From positions 62,001-126,000 of the forward strand of contig NZ_JAAXOW010000004.1 of NCBI RefSeq assembly GCF_012396185.1: 64,000 nucleotides of DNA, given 5' to 3'. Below the pieces are notes generated by a model, which was given only the letters and a program-made list of their open reading frames with translations, searched no databases and was not told where the DNA came from. This DNA is from Sanguibacter hominis ATCC BAA-789. Its GTDB lineage: Bacteria; Actinomycetota; Actinomycetes; Actinomycetales; Cellulomonadaceae. A program made the position numbers and the translations under genes. This document shows positions 18,081-26,677 of this stretch, piece by piece (within the stretch, counting starts at the first letter, position 1; the number at the start of each line of letters is the position of its first letter).

Positions 18081-19583
18081 ATGCGGCTCGAGCCGTCGCC
18101 GTCTCCTACCCTGGCGGACCGGTTCGAGCAGCTGCGCATCGACCTGGGGATCGAGGTGCAATTCCCCGCGGACGCGCTCGCCGAGGCGGAGGCCGCGGCT
18201 GCGCGTGTCGCTGCGGAGCTCGCGGCACCGCCTGGGGACGTGCTCGACGCCCGTGACGTCGCTCTCGTGACGATCGACCCGCCGGGCTCGATGGACCTCG
18301 ACCAGGCGGTCCACATCGAGCGCGACGGGTCGGGCTTCCGCGTGCGCTACGCGATCGCTGACGTCGCGCAGGCCGTCACGCCGGGTGGCGCGCTCGACCG
18401 GGTGACGCGCGAGCGTGGCACGACCGTCTACGGGCCGGCGACGCGCCTGCCCCTGCATCCGCCCGTCCTGAGCGAGGGCGTGCTGAGCCTCCTGCCCGAC
18501 GTCGACCGGTTCGCGTACCTGTGGGACGTGCGGCTCGACGAGCGCGGCGAGCAGGTGGACGCGCAGGTGCGTCGGGCGGTGGTGCGCTCGCGCGCACGGC
18601 TCAGCTACGCGGGCGCGCAGGCCGCGATCGACGACGGGAGCGCGACTGACGTGCTTCTCCTCCTGCGAGAGGTCGGAGTGCTGCGGCTGGACCGCGAGCG
18701 GGACCGCGGCGGCGTCTCGCTCGACGTGCCGGAGCAGCAGGCGGTGGTCGACGGCGCGGGCGTGCACCTCGAGTTCCGTGAGGTGCTGCCGGTCGAGGCG
18801 TGGAACGCGCAGATCTCCTTGCTGACGGGGATGGCGGCCGCGCGGATGATGGTCGCGGCGGGCGTCGGGATCCTGCGGACCCTCCCGCCTGCGGACCCGC
18901 GTGACCTCGAGCGGCTGCGGCGGGCTGCTGTGGCGCTCGGGATCGAGTGGCCGGCGTCGCTCGCGTATGCGGACCTCCTGGACCGCCTGGACGCGCGCAC
19001 GCCTGCGCATGCGGCATTCATGAACGAGGCGACGTCGCTGTTCCGCGGTGCGGACTACCGTGTGCTCGACGCCGAGGCGGGGCATCCGCTGCCCGCTGAC
19101 CCTGCGGACGCGCAGCACGCGGCGATCGCGGCGCGCTATGCGCACGTGACCGCGCCGCTGCGGCGGCTCGTCGACCGGTACGGGCTCGAGGTGTGCGCGG
19201 CGGTGAGCGCGGGTGAGCCCGTGCCCGCGTGGGTGCGCGAGGGTCTCGCTGGTCTGCCGGAGATCATGTCGTCGACGGGGCAGCGTGCGGCTGCGTTCGA
19301 GCGGGGCTGTGTGGACGCTGTCGAGGCGGCGGTGCTCAGGGGGCGTGAGGGCGAGGTGTTCGACGGCGTGGTCGTCGACACGAACGGCAGCCGCGGTCGC
19401 GGCACGGTGATGATCGCGGAGCCGGCGGTGCGCGCGAAGGTCTCGTCGCCGGGGGCCGATCTCGAGCTGGGCAGCCGCGTGCGGGTTCGGCTCGCGCACG
19501 CTGAGGTGGGCGACGGCAAGGTGGGCTTCGAGCTCGCGGAGGAGCCCGCCGCGGCGGGTGGAGGTGTCACCCGAGCGCGATGA
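18081..19583 (+). CDS. RNB-domain 3'-5' exoribonuclease (RNase II/R family)
   Basis: 500 residues. The RNB catalytic signature is TIDPPGSMDLDQAVHI, in which the third Asp of the classical DIDDA motif is Gln, as in many actinobacterial members; the catalytic Asp is kept. Further motifs are YAIADVAQAVTPGG, ERGTTVYGP, HPPVLSEGVLSLLPD, FMNEATSLFRG and YAHVTAPLRRLVDRY. A short C-terminal S1-like region follows, but the N-terminal cold-shock domains of RNase R are absent. It degrades RNA processively. ATG 18081 is chosen; TTG 18066 overlapping the cellulase stop is possible. The 3' end overlaps the convergent acetyltransferase gene by 17 bp. Confidence 0.88.
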   Translation: MRLEPSPSPTLADRFEQLRIDLGIEVQFPADALAEAEAAAARVAAELAAPPGDVLDARDVALVTIDPPGSMDLDQAVHIERDGSGFRVRYAIADVAQAVTPGGALDRVTRERGTTVYGPATRLPLHPPVLSEGVLSLLPDVDRFAYLWDVRLDERGEQVDAQVRRAVVRSRARLSYAGAQAAIDDGSATDVLLLLREVGVLRLDRERDRGGVSLDVPEQQAVVDGAGVHLEFREVLPVEAWNAQISLLTGMAAARMMVAAGVGILRTLPPADPRDLERLRRAAVALGIEWPASLAYADLLDRLDARTPAHAAFMNEATSLFRGADYRVLDAEAGHPLPADPADAQHAAIAARYAHVTAPLRRLVDRYGLEVCAAVSAGEPVPAWVREGLAGLPEIMSSTGQRAAAFERGCVDAVEAAVLRGREGEVFDGVVVDTNGSRGRGTVMIAEPAVRAKVSSPGADLELGSRVRVRLAHAEVGDGKVGFELAEEPAAAGGGVTRAR

Positions 19584-20154
19584 GCCTGTCGCGGGTCTCG
19601 GCGCTCAGGCGCCGGTCGCTGAAGACGATCCGTTCGGCGTCGGCGGCGACGAGCGTGCGGTCGCGCGGGACGCCCCGCCACACCTGGGTGAGGCCCACGT
19701 GGTCGAGCACGCGGATCGATGCGGGGTTCGTCGCGAGCACGCGTGCGGTCACGGGGGCGTCGGGCTCGGCGCGGCGGGCGTGCACGATCCCCGCACGCGC
19801 GACCTCGGTCGCGAATCCCTTGCCCCATGCTTCGGGTGCGAGCCGGTAGCCGAGGTTCCAGCAGCCGACCGTCGACCACGTGACCCCGCCGACGCCGAGC
19901 AGTGGGCCGAGCGGGCCGTCCTCCACGAGCCGCATGGCCCAGCTGCCGCAGCCGTGCTCGGCGAGGCTCTCGAGCGAGCGCTCGATCATCGTGACCGTCT
20001 GCTCGACGTCCGTGTGACGGCCGCTCGGGAGGTGCCGCCAGGTGCGCTCGTCCGCGAAGATCGCGTGCACCGCGTCCACGTCCGCGTGCGAGAGCGGGCT
20101 CAGCAGGAGGCGTGCGGAGCGGAGGGGCGGTGCTGGGGCGAACGTGTCGATCAT
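19567..20154 (-). CDS. GNAT-family N-acetyltransferase
   Basis: 195 residues of the RimJ/RimL-like GNAT group: LRSARLLLSPLSHADVDAVHAIF at the start, NLGYRLAPEAWGKGFATEVARAGI (acetyl-CoA site), and VLATNPASIRVLDHVGLTQVWRG. Substrate unknown. The start is ATG 20154, seven bases after a minus-strand TAGCGT (20162-20167), so the transcript is probably leaderless. The long frame extending upstream is a shadow of neighbouring genes. Confidence 0.87.
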   Translation of the reverse strand: MIDTFAPAPPLRSARLLLSPLSHADVDAVHAIFADERTWRHLPSGRHTDVEQTVTMIERSLESLAEHGCGSWAMRLVEDGPLGPLLGVGGVTWSTVGCWNLGYRLAPEAWGKGFATEVARAGIVHARRAEPDAPVTARVLATNPASIRVLDHVGLTQVWRGVPRDRTLVAADAERIVFSDRRLSAETRDRLIALG

Positions 20155-20197
20155 GGTCGGGACGCTATCGGCTGCCCCTGACACCGGACCTGCCGCG

Positions 20198-20569
20198 TCA
20201 GCGTGCGCGAGCGGCCTGCAGGGGAAACAGCCGGGAGATGTCTGCGCGCGTGCCGGACGCGCGCAGGCGCCCGTCGGCGACGGCCTCGGCCCAGGCGATC
20301 TCGCCGGTGACGATGCGGAGCCACGTCTGCGGGTCTGTCTCGACGACGTTCGGCGGGGTGTCCCGCGTGTGGCGCGGGCCATCGATCGCCTGGACGGCGC
20401 CGTCGGGCGGGATGCGGACCTCGACGGCGTGGCCGGGCTCGATCTCGGCGATCTCCTCGAGCGTGAAGCGGACGGCGGTCGCGCGGGCGCGTCGGTCGGT
20501 CGGGTCCTCGCGCCAGGCGGCGATCGCGGCGCGTCCTGCGGCGGGGTCGGTGCGGCGTCGTGCGGGCAT
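20198..20569 (-). CDS. Sterol carrier family protein
   Basis: 123 residues of the small actinobacterial sterol-carrier-like (SCP2-fold) family, with VRFTLEEIAEIEPGHAVEVRIPPDGAVQ and the C-terminal TDPQTWLRIVTGEIAWAEAVADGRLRASG. That last pattern is the SCP2 signature of substrate-pocket and helix residues. In many actinobacteria this gene sits close to purF, as here. The ligand is unknown; a lipid is inferred from the fold. ATG 20569 follows a minus-strand TACGAT by six bases, so it is leaderless. Confidence 0.8.
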   Translation of the reverse strand: MPARRRTDPAAGRAAIAAWREDPTDRRARATAVRFTLEEIAEIEPGHAVEVRIPPDGAVQAIDGPRHTRDTPPNVVETDPQTWLRIVTGEIAWAEAVADGRLRASGTRADISRLFPLQAARAR

Positions 20570-20575
20570 GGCTCG

Positions 20576-20607
20576 ATCGTAGGACGACCGCCCCGAGCGG
20601 CTAGGGT
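20576..20607. promoter_or_regulatory. Back-to-back leaderless promoters in a 44-bp gap
   Basis: Only 44 bp separate the divergent starts at 20569 (minus) and 20614 (plus). A minus-strand TACGAT lies at 20576-20581 and a plus-strand TAGGGT at 20602-20607, each exactly six bases before its start codon. The two polymerase footprints would overlap. Confidence 0.6.
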
Positions 20608-20613
20608 CGGAAC

Positions 20614-20961
20614 GTGACTTCCACCGACCCGCAGCAGCCGAGCACGACGACGCCCGACCCCGCGCCGACGGACGCCACCGTGCCCGCGCCCGAGGCCGCA
20701 GCGAACGCCGAAGCGACGCCCGAGGTCGCCGTGACCGCCGTCGTCGACCCGAGCACCGTGCGCCGCGCGCCCCGGTTCAAGGCGTTCGCGCTGACGGGGA
20801 TCGTCGTGGGGCTGATCGTGAGCGCGGCGCTCAACGTGTTCGCCCTCGAGCCTGGGCACCCCGGGTGGTCGCGCTCGATCCTCACGCTCGAGGTGACCCT
20901 TGCGGGTCTCGTCGTCGGGGTGGTCTGGGCGCTCGTCGCCGACCGCCGCTCACGCCGCTGA
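20614..20961 (+). CDS. Small membrane protein with acidic Pro/Ala-rich N-terminus
   Basis: 115 residues, not recognised. The first 50 are rich in Thr, Pro, Ala and Glu and probably disordered. Two hydrophobic segments follow (FALTGIVVGLIVSAALNVFAL and TLEVTLAGLVVGVVWALVA), ending with a basic DRRSRR tail. The topology would be two membrane spans with both ends inside. GTG 20614 lies six bases after TAGGGT. It ends 38 bp before a hairpin and the convergent sulfate ATPase gene. No function can be given. Confidence 0.65.
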   Translation: MTSTDPQQPSTTTPDPAPTDATVPAPEAAANAEATPEVAVTAVVDPSTVRRAPRFKAFALTGIVVGLIVSAALNVFALEPGHPGWSRSILTLEVTLAGLVVGVVWALVADRRSRR

Positions 20962-20998
20962 GGCGGGTGCCCTCGCCGTCCTTCGTCGGCACTGATCC

Positions 20999-21029
20999 CT
21001 CGCATGCACACCTGAGGCGTGCACGCGAG
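20999..21029. terminator. Hairpin between convergent genes, TGA loop
   Basis: Stem 20999-21012 with 21016-21029, 12 of 14 positions paired, loop TGA. It lies between the small membrane protein stop and the sulfate ATPase stop. Inner bases and the trailing GCGATC match the hairpin at 10146. Confidence 0.7.
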
Positions 21030-21052
21030 CGATCTGTCGCCTGGGGGTGCTG

Positions 21053-22018
21053 CTAGACCAGGGTGAGCGTGCGGGCGTCGGGCGCGGGTCGCAGCCAGAC
21101 GGTCGACCCGCCGGAGGCGCCGAGCGCGCGCTGCTCCGCACGGGTGAGCGTCACCTCGGTGCGGCTGCCTGCGGTCTCGACCTCGAGCCGGACCTCGAAC
21201 CCGACGCGCAGCGCCCGCACGACCCGCCCCTCGACGGTGGCGAGGCCGGCGGGCGGCTCGGTGAACACGTGCACGTCGTGCGGCCGCACGAGGCGGTCGC
21301 CGAGCGTGGTGACCGGCCCGAGGAAGCCCATGACGAACTGGTTCGCCGGGGTGTCGTAGAGGTCGTCGGGTGACCCGACCTGCTCGACGCGCCCTTCGTT
21401 GATGACGACGATCTCGTCGGCGACCTCGAGCGCCTCCTCCTGGTCGTGCGTCACGAACACTGTCGTCACGGGGATCTCGTCGTGCAGCCGCCGCAGCCAG
21501 TCGCGCAGCTCCTTGCGGACCTTCGCGTCGAGCGCACCGAACGGCTCGTCGAGCAGCAGCACGGACGGCTGGACGGCGAGCGCGCGGGCGAGCGCCATGC
21601 GCTGCCGCTGCCCGCCGGAGAGCTGTGCGGGCTTGCGGTCGGCGAACTGGGTGAGGTGCACGAGGGCGAGCAGCTCGTCGACGCGGGCGCGGACCTCGTC
21701 CTTGGGCGTCTTGCGGATCTCGAGGCCGAACGCGACGTTCTTGCGCACGGACAGGTGCTTGAACGCGGCGTAGTGCTGGAACACGAACCCGACGTTGCGC
21801 TTCTGCGCGGGCAGGCTCGTCGCGTCGCGGCCTTCGATCGAGACGGTGCCGGTGTCGGCCGTCTCGAGCCCGGCGATGATGCGCAGGAGAGTCGACTTGC
21901 CGCCGCCGGACGGGCCGAGCAGCGCGGTGAGCTGGCCGGTGGGGATGGACACGGAGACGTCGTCGAGCGCGACGAAGTCACCGAACTTCTTGCCGACGCC
22001 GCGGACGTCGATGCTCAT
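21053..22018 (-). CDS. cysA: Sulfate ABC transporter ATP-binding protein
   Basis: 321 residues. Walker [11 protein letters not shown]-loop [21 protein letters not shown], signature LSGGQRQR, Walker [25 protein letters not shown] and H-loop [14 protein letters not shown] are all intact. [24 protein letters not shown] and the C-terminal TOBE-like domain are typical of CysA. It drives sulfate/thiosulfate uptake with CysT, CysW and the binding lipoprotein. It is the last gene of the operon; 46 bp separate it from cysW. A GGAG lies just before ATG 22018. Confidence 0.92.
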   Translation of the reverse strand: MSIDVRGVGKKFGDFVALDDVSVSIPTGQLTALLGPSGGGKSTLLRIIAGLETADTGTVSIEGRDATSLPAQKRNVGFVFQHYAAFKHLSVRKNVAFGLEIRKTPKDEVRARVDELLALVHLTQFADRKPAQLSGGQRQRMALARALAVQPSVLLLDEPFGALDAKVRKELRDWLRRLHDEIPVTTVFVTHDQEEALEVADEIVVINEGRVEQVGSPDDLYDTPANQFVMGFLGPVTTLGDRLVRPHDVHVFTEPPAGLATVEGRVVRALRVGFEVRLEVETAGSRTEVTLTRAEQRALGASGGSTVWLRPAPDARTLTLV

Positions 22019-22064
22019 GGTCGCTCCTGGAGGTGGGACGGGCGGAGGGGGTGGTGCGGTGCGC

Positions 22065-22877
22065 TCATCGGCGGGCCTTCGTCTCGGGCCGCAGGAAGGA
22101 GACCACGATGATGCAGGCGACGGAGACGGCGGCCAGCAGGAAGCTCGTCGCGTAGGCGGTGGCCTGCTCGAAGTCCTGGTACTTCTGCTCGACGAGGAGC
22201 GTCGCGGTCTGGGTGCGGCCCTCGAGGTTGCCGGAGACGATCTTCACGGCGCCGAACTCGCCGAGGGACCGGGCGAGGGTGAGGACGACGCCGTAGACGA
22301 TCGCCCAGCGGATCGCGGGCAGCGTGATGCGCCAGAAGGTCTGGAGCCCGCCCGCGCCGAGGGACCGTGCGGCCTGCTCCTCGTCGGTGCCGATCTCGGT
22401 GAGGACGGGCACGACCTCGCGGATGACGAGCGGCAGCGACACGAACGCGGTCGCGAGCACGATGCCCGGTGTCGCGAAGATGATCTGCAGCCCGTTGGCC
22501 TCGAGCGTCGGTCCGAACCAGGTGCCGCGGCCGCCGTAGGCGAGGACGAGCGCGAGGCCGACGACGACGGGGGACACGGACAGGGGCAGGTCGAGCAGCG
22601 CGGACAGGAGGCGCTTGCCGCGGAACTCCTTGCGGACGAGCAGCAGCGAGATGCCGACGCCGAAGACGGTGTTGAGCAGGGTCGCCTGGAGGGCGACCGC
22701 GACGGTGAGCTTGAGCGCGAAGACGACCGACGGCTCGCTCAGCGTGTGCCGCAGCGAGGTGAGGCCGTCGGCGAAGGTGTTCTGCACGACGAGGCTGACG
22801 GGCCAGCCGACGAGCAGCACCAGGTACGCGACGACGACGGTGCGCAGCACCCAGGTGGTGGTCTTGCTCCTAGCCAC
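22065..22877 (-). CDS. cysW: Sulfate ABC transporter permease
   Basis: 270 residues, six membrane segments. The coupling loop [22 protein letters not shown] is followed by [20 protein letters not shown], and [20 protein letters not shown] is the CysW hallmark. With CysT it forms the channel through the cell membrane. The GTG start at 22877 overlaps the cysT stop by 8 bp, so the two are translationally coupled. Its substrate is assigned from family sequence and the complete four-gene operon. Confidence 0.92.
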   Translation of the reverse strand: MARSKTTTWVLRTVVVAYLVLLVGWPVSLVVQNTFADGLTSLRHTLSEPSVVFALKLTVAVALQATLLNTVFGVGISLLLVRKEFRGKRLLSALLDLPLSVSPVVVGLALVLAYGGRGTWFGPTLEANGLQIIFATPGIVLATAFVSLPLVIREVVPVLTEIGTDEEQAARSLGAGGLQTFWRITLPAIRWAIVYGVVLTLARSLGEFGAVKIVSGNLEGRTQTATLLVEQKYQDFEQATAYATSFLLAAVSVACIIVVSFLRPETKARR

Positions 22878-23790
22878 GGGACGCCACCTTCCGCTGGATG
22901 AGGTCGAGCGTCGCGATCGCGAGGAGCGAGACGGCGAGCAGCAGCGTCGCGACGGCGGCGGCTGCCGCCTGGTCGCCGTTCTCGAGGTAGGACAGGATGC
23001 GCACGGACGCGACCTCGGTGCGCATGGGCAGGTTGCCGGAGAGCAGCACGAGCGAGCCGTACTCGCTGATCCCGCGGGCGAAGGACAGCGCGGCGCCGGA
23101 GGCGATCGCGGGGACGAGCGACGGGAGGATCACGCGGCGCAGGGTGGTCGTGCGGCTCGCCCCGAGGGAGGCGGCCGCCTCTTCGACGTCCTGGTCGAGC
23201 TCGGCGAGGACGGGCTGGACGGTGCGGACGACGAACGGCAGCGTGACGAACAGCAGCGCGAGCGTCACGGACGTCTCGGTGTTGGCGACGTTGACGCCGA
23301 GGGGGCTGCCGGGCCCGTACAGGGACAGCAGGACGAGCCCGGCGACGATCGTCGGCAGCGCGAACGGGATGTCGATGAGCACCTCGAGGAGGCGCTTGCC
23401 GGGGAACGAGTCGCGTACGAGGACCCACGCGATGACGGTGCCCATGATCATGTTGACGACCGTGACGACCAGCGCGTGCGTGATGGTGAGGCTGATCGCG
23501 GCGGCGGTCTGCGGGTCGGTGAGGGTCGCGCGGAAGGCGCCCCATCCGCCGTCTGACGTCGCGACGACGACGGCGGCGAGCGGGAGCAGGGCGAGCACGG
23601 AGAACCAGACGACGGCGATGCCGAGCCCCACGCGCGACGACGTGGTCAGGTCGCGGGGGCCCGGTGCGCGTCGTGCCCGCCGCGGGCGCCCCGGGGTGAT
23701 GGGCGCGGGAGCCGTCGGCTCTGCGGACTCGTCCGAGACGGCCGGCCCGTGTGGGGCCGGCCGCTCGAGCGCGGTGCGCGGCGGGTTCAC
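22870..23790 (-). CDS. cysT: Sulfate ABC transporter permease
   Basis: 306 residues. A 50-residue Pro/Ala/Arg-rich N-terminal extension precedes six membrane segments. The coupling loop EEAAASLGASRTTTLRRVILP and FARGISEYGSLVLLSGNLPM are typical of CysT/CysU. It pairs with CysW to move sulfate or thiosulfate inward. GTG 23790 overlaps the binding-protein stop (GTGA), and its own stop overlaps cysW. The N-terminal extension is longer than in enterobacterial CysT. Confidence 0.92.
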   Translation of the reverse strand: MNPPRTALERPAPHGPAVSDESAEPTAPAPITPGRPRRARRAPGPRDLTTSSRVGLGIAVVWFSVLALLPLAAVVVATSDGGWGAFRATLTDPQTAAAISLTITHALVVTVVNMIMGTVIAWVLVRDSFPGKRLLEVLIDIPFALPTIVAGLVLLSLYGPGSPLGVNVANTETSVTLALLFVTLPFVVRTVQPVLAELDQDVEEAAASLGASRTTTLRRVILPSLVPAIASGAALSFARGISEYGSLVLLSGNLPMRTEVASVRILSYLENGDQAAAAAVATLLLAVSLLAIATLDLIQRKVASRG

Positions 23791-24824
23791 TTCTTGCCCG
23801 TCTCCTGCTGGATCTTGGTGACGAGGCCGGTGTCACCGAAGAACTTGGTGTTCGTCTCGCTCCACCCGCCGAAGTCGTCGGCGATCGTGAGCAGCTTCTC
23901 GGGGGCGGGGAAGGGGTTCTTCGGGGCGTTCGCGCCCTCGACCTCGATGGCGCCGACGTCGACGAGGGGGCGGAACCCCTTCGCGGCGAACTCTCGCTGG
24001 CCGTCGGCGGTCAGGACGAAGTCGAGGTACGCCTGGGCCTTCGGGTCGGCGTCCTTGAGGACGGCCGCGGGGTTCTCGATGAGGAGGGTCTCGGCGGGGA
24101 CGACGTAGTCGAACGTCTCGCCGTTCTGCCGCGCGAGGATCGCCTCGTTCTCGTAGGAGATGAGGACGTCGCCCGTGCCGGACGTGAACGCGGTCGTCGC
24201 GTCGCGGCCGGAGCCGGGCAGGGCGGCGACGTTCTGGAAGAACGCCGTGAGGTACTCGGCGGCGTCTGCCTCGGTGCCGCCCTTCGCGATGACGGAGCCG
24301 TACGCGGCGAGGATGTTCCAGCGTGCCGAGCCGGACGAGCCAGGGTTGGGGGAGACGATCGTGACGTCGTCCCGGACGAGGTCCTCCCAGCCCTGGATGT
24401 TCTTGGGGTTGCCCTCGCGGACGACGAGCACGACGACCGAGTCGCTGACGATGCCCTTGTGCTCGCCGTCGTCCCACGTGTCTGCGACGAGGCCGGCGTC
24501 GACGAGGCGCGCGACGTCGCCCGTGAGGGAGAAGTGGACGTAGTCGGCGTCGAGCCCTGACTCGACGGCGCGGGACTGGTCGCCCGAGGCGCCGTACGAC
24601 GTCGTCCACGTGGTCCCGGCGCCCGCGGAGGTCGTCGCGAACGCGGCCTGGGCGGCGTCGTTCGCGGCCTTGGGGACGGCGAATCCGACGAGGCTGAGCT
24701 GGGTGCTCGCGGCGGCGCCGCTCGTGGTGGCGTTGAGTGGCTCCGGGCTGCAGGCGCTCAGCGCCGTCGCCGTGAGTGCGGCCAGGGCAAGGGTGAGGAC
24801 CCCTCGTGTCGAGCGTGCGGTCAT
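23787..24824 (-). CDS. sbp: Sulfate-binding lipoprotein
   Basis: 345 residues. A lipoprotein signal ends in lipobox LSAC with Cys 25. The mature fold is the Sbp/CysP type: TSYGASGDQSRAVESGLDADYVHFSL, VREGNPKNIQGWEDLVRDDV, NPGSSGSARWNILAAYG, SYENEAIL and a C-terminal FFGDTGLVTKIQQ. It binds sulfate (or thiosulfate) outside the membrane and delivers it to CysTWA. It is the first gene of the operon, 45 bp downstream of the motif at 24870. Confidence 0.92.
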   Translation of the reverse strand: MTARSTRGVLTLALAALTATALSACSPEPLNATTSGAAASTQLSLVGFAVPKAANDAAQAAFATTSAGAGTTWTTSYGASGDQSRAVESGLDADYVHFSLTGDVARLVDAGLVADTWDDGEHKGIVSDSVVVLVVREGNPKNIQGWEDLVRDDVTIVSPNPGSSGSARWNILAAYGSVIAKGGTEADAAEYLTAFFQNVAALPGSGRDATTAFTSGTGDVLISYENEAILARQNGETFDYVVPAETLLIENPAAVLKDADPKAQAYLDFVLTADGQREFAAKGFRPLVDVGAIEVEGANAPKNPFPAPEKLLTIADDFGGWSETNTKFFGDTGLVTKIQQETGKK

Positions 24825-24869
24825 GGTCGTGCCTTCGTCCGTGGGATGGGCCGGCGGGTGCCGGTCGGA

Positions 24870-24899
24870 CTGGAACGTAACGGCAACCCGAGAGAATCG
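24870..24899 (-). promoter_or_regulatory. Candidate sulfur-responsive motif upstream of the sulfate operon
   Basis: ctggaacgtaacg (plus strand, 24870-24882), then cgagagaat at 24889-24897, parallels the element at 15075 upstream of the ssu-like operon (11 of 13 identical). Position and gene context suggest a shared regulator of sulfur acquisition. The same gap (24825-25047) must also hold the purF promoter. Confidence 0.4.
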
Positions 24900-25047
24900 A
24901 TCGACAATGCTCGGGCCGTCTCACATGTCAGAAAGGTCCGTCCAGGGACCGAGGTCCCAGCCGAGGTCGCGGGGCTCCAGGCGGCGGGCGCACAGACCCG
25001 TCGTGCGTCGGCTGTTCCGCATCGTGGGCCCGCGGGGAGGGCTCAGT

Positions 25048-26616
25048 GTGCTGTGGGACACTGAAGCCGTGGCCTTGCGCGGAGACGGACTGCTCAATCA
25101 CGACCTCATGCCTGGCGAGAAGGGACCGCAGGACGAGTGCGGTGTCTTCGGTGTCTGGGCTCCCGGTGAGGAGGTTGCCAAGCTCGCCTACTTCGGGCTG
25201 TACGCGCTCCAGCACCGCGGGCAGGAGTCGGCTGGCATCGCGACGAGCAACGGCCAGCAGATCCTCGTCTACAAGGACATGGGCCTCGTCTCGCAGGTCT
25301 TCGACGAGACCGCGCTGAACGCGCTCGGCGGCCATATCGCCGTCGGCCACTGCCGCTACTCCACCACGGGTGGTGTCACCTGGGAGAACGCGCAGCCGAC
25401 ACTCGGCGCGACGGCGCAGGGGACGGTCGCCCTCGGCCACAACGGCAACCTCGTCAACAGCGCCGAGCTCGTCGAGCTCGTCGCAGAGCGCTACGGCGCC
25501 CAGCGCCGCGGTGAGCTCGCCCGCGGCAACACGACCGACACCGCGCTCATCACCGCCCTCTTCGCGGGCGACGAGGGGCACACCCTCGAGCAGACCGCCC
25601 TCGAGGTGCTGCCGCGCCTGCGCGGCGCGTTCAGCCTCGTCTTCATGGACGAGCACACCCTCTATGCCGCACGCGACCCGCAGGGCGTCCGCCCGCTCGT
25701 GCTCGGTCGCCTCGAACGCGGCTGGGTCGTCGCGTCCGAGACGTCCGCCCTCGACATCGTCGGCGCCTCCGTGGTCCGCGAGATCGAGCCCGGCGAGATG
25801 ATCATCATCGACGACGAGGGACTGCGCTCCCACCGCTTCGCCGAGGTCAAGCGCGCCGGCTGCGTGTTCGAGTACGTCTACCTCGCCCGCCCCGACACGA
25901 CGATCGCCGGGCGCTCCGTGCACGCCGCACGCGTCGAGATGGGGCGCCGTCTCGCCCAGGAGCACCCGGTCGAGGCAGATCTCGTGATCCCGGTGCCCGA
26001 GTCCGGCACACCGGCCGCGGTCGGCTACGCGCAGGCGTCCGGCATCCCGTTCGGCCAGGGCCTCACGAAGAACGCCTACGTCGGCCGCACGTTCATCCAG
26101 CCGTCGGACACTCTGCGCCAGCTCGGCATCCGGCTCAAGCTCAACCCGCTCCGCGAGGTCATCCGAGGCAAGCGACTCGTCGTCGTCGACGACTCGATCG
26201 TGCGCGGCAACACGCAGCGCGCCCTCGTGCGGATGCTCCGCGAGGCGGGCGCCGCCGAGGTGCACATCCGCATCTCCGCGCCGCCTGTGAAGTGGCCGTG
26301 CTTCTACGGGATCGACTTCGCGTCCCGCGCCGAGCTCATCGCGAACGGCCTCAACAAGGACGAGATCGCGGCATCGCTCGGCGCGGACTCGCTCGGCTAC
26401 ATCTCCCTCGAGGCGATGATCGAGGCGACCGAGCAGCCCGCCTCACAGCTGTGCGCCGCCTGCTTCACCGGCGAGTACCCGATCGAGCTGCCGGACGCCG
26501 AGCAGCTCGGCAAGCACCTGCTCGAGGCGGGTGACGCACCGCTCGGCAACCCGACCGACGGCCTGACGACGCTGGCCGTCGCCACGGGCGGCGGCGACGC
26601 GCTCACCCGTCCCTGA
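25048..26616 (+). CDS. purF: Amidophosphoribosyltransferase
   Basis: First step of purine synthesis: PRPP plus glutamine to phosphoribosylamine. 522 residues. The N-terminal propeptide ends at Cys 31 (DECGVFG), the glutaminase nucleophile after processing. HNGNLVN, SETSALD and the PRPP loop VVVDDSIVRGNT follow. Cysteines in GCVFEYVY, KWPCFYG and QLCAACF match the [4Fe-4S] ligands of Bacillus-type PurF. GTG 25048 is chosen because GGGGAGG sits seven bases upstream; GTG 25069 is an alternative. The long frame upstream overlaps the divergent sbp gene and is not real. It lies 61 bp upstream of purM. Confidence 0.93.
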   Translation: MLWDTEAVALRGDGLLNHDLMPGEKGPQDECGVFGVWAPGEEVAKLAYFGLYALQHRGQESAGIATSNGQQILVYKDMGLVSQVFDETALNALGGHIAVGHCRYSTTGGVTWENAQPTLGATAQGTVALGHNGNLVNSAELVELVAERYGAQRRGELARGNTTDTALITALFAGDEGHTLEQTALEVLPRLRGAFSLVFMDEHTLYAARDPQGVRPLVLGRLERGWVVASETSALDIVGASVVREIEPGEMIIIDDEGLRSHRFAEVKRAGCVFEYVYLARPDTTIAGRSVHAARVEMGRRLAQEHPVEADLVIPVPESGTPAAVGYAQASGIPFGQGLTKNAYVGRTFIQPSDTLRQLGIRLKLNPLREVIRGKRLVVVDDSIVRGNTQRALVRMLREAGAAEVHIRISAPPVKWPCFYGIDFASRAELIANGLNKDEIAASLGADSLGYISLEAMIEATEQPASQLCAACFTGEYPIELPDAEQLGKHLLEAGDAPLGNPTDGLTTLAVATGGGDALTRP

Positions 26617-26677
26617 CCGCAAGCACACCGTCCATCCCCGTGGTCCGCGAGCGGTCCACGACGCGAGGAGCGCACCG

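Noticed and set aside
24610-25047. Upstream extension of purF
   Set aside because: It overlaps the divergent sulfate-binding protein gene and its promoter; a strong ribosome site points to GTG 25048.
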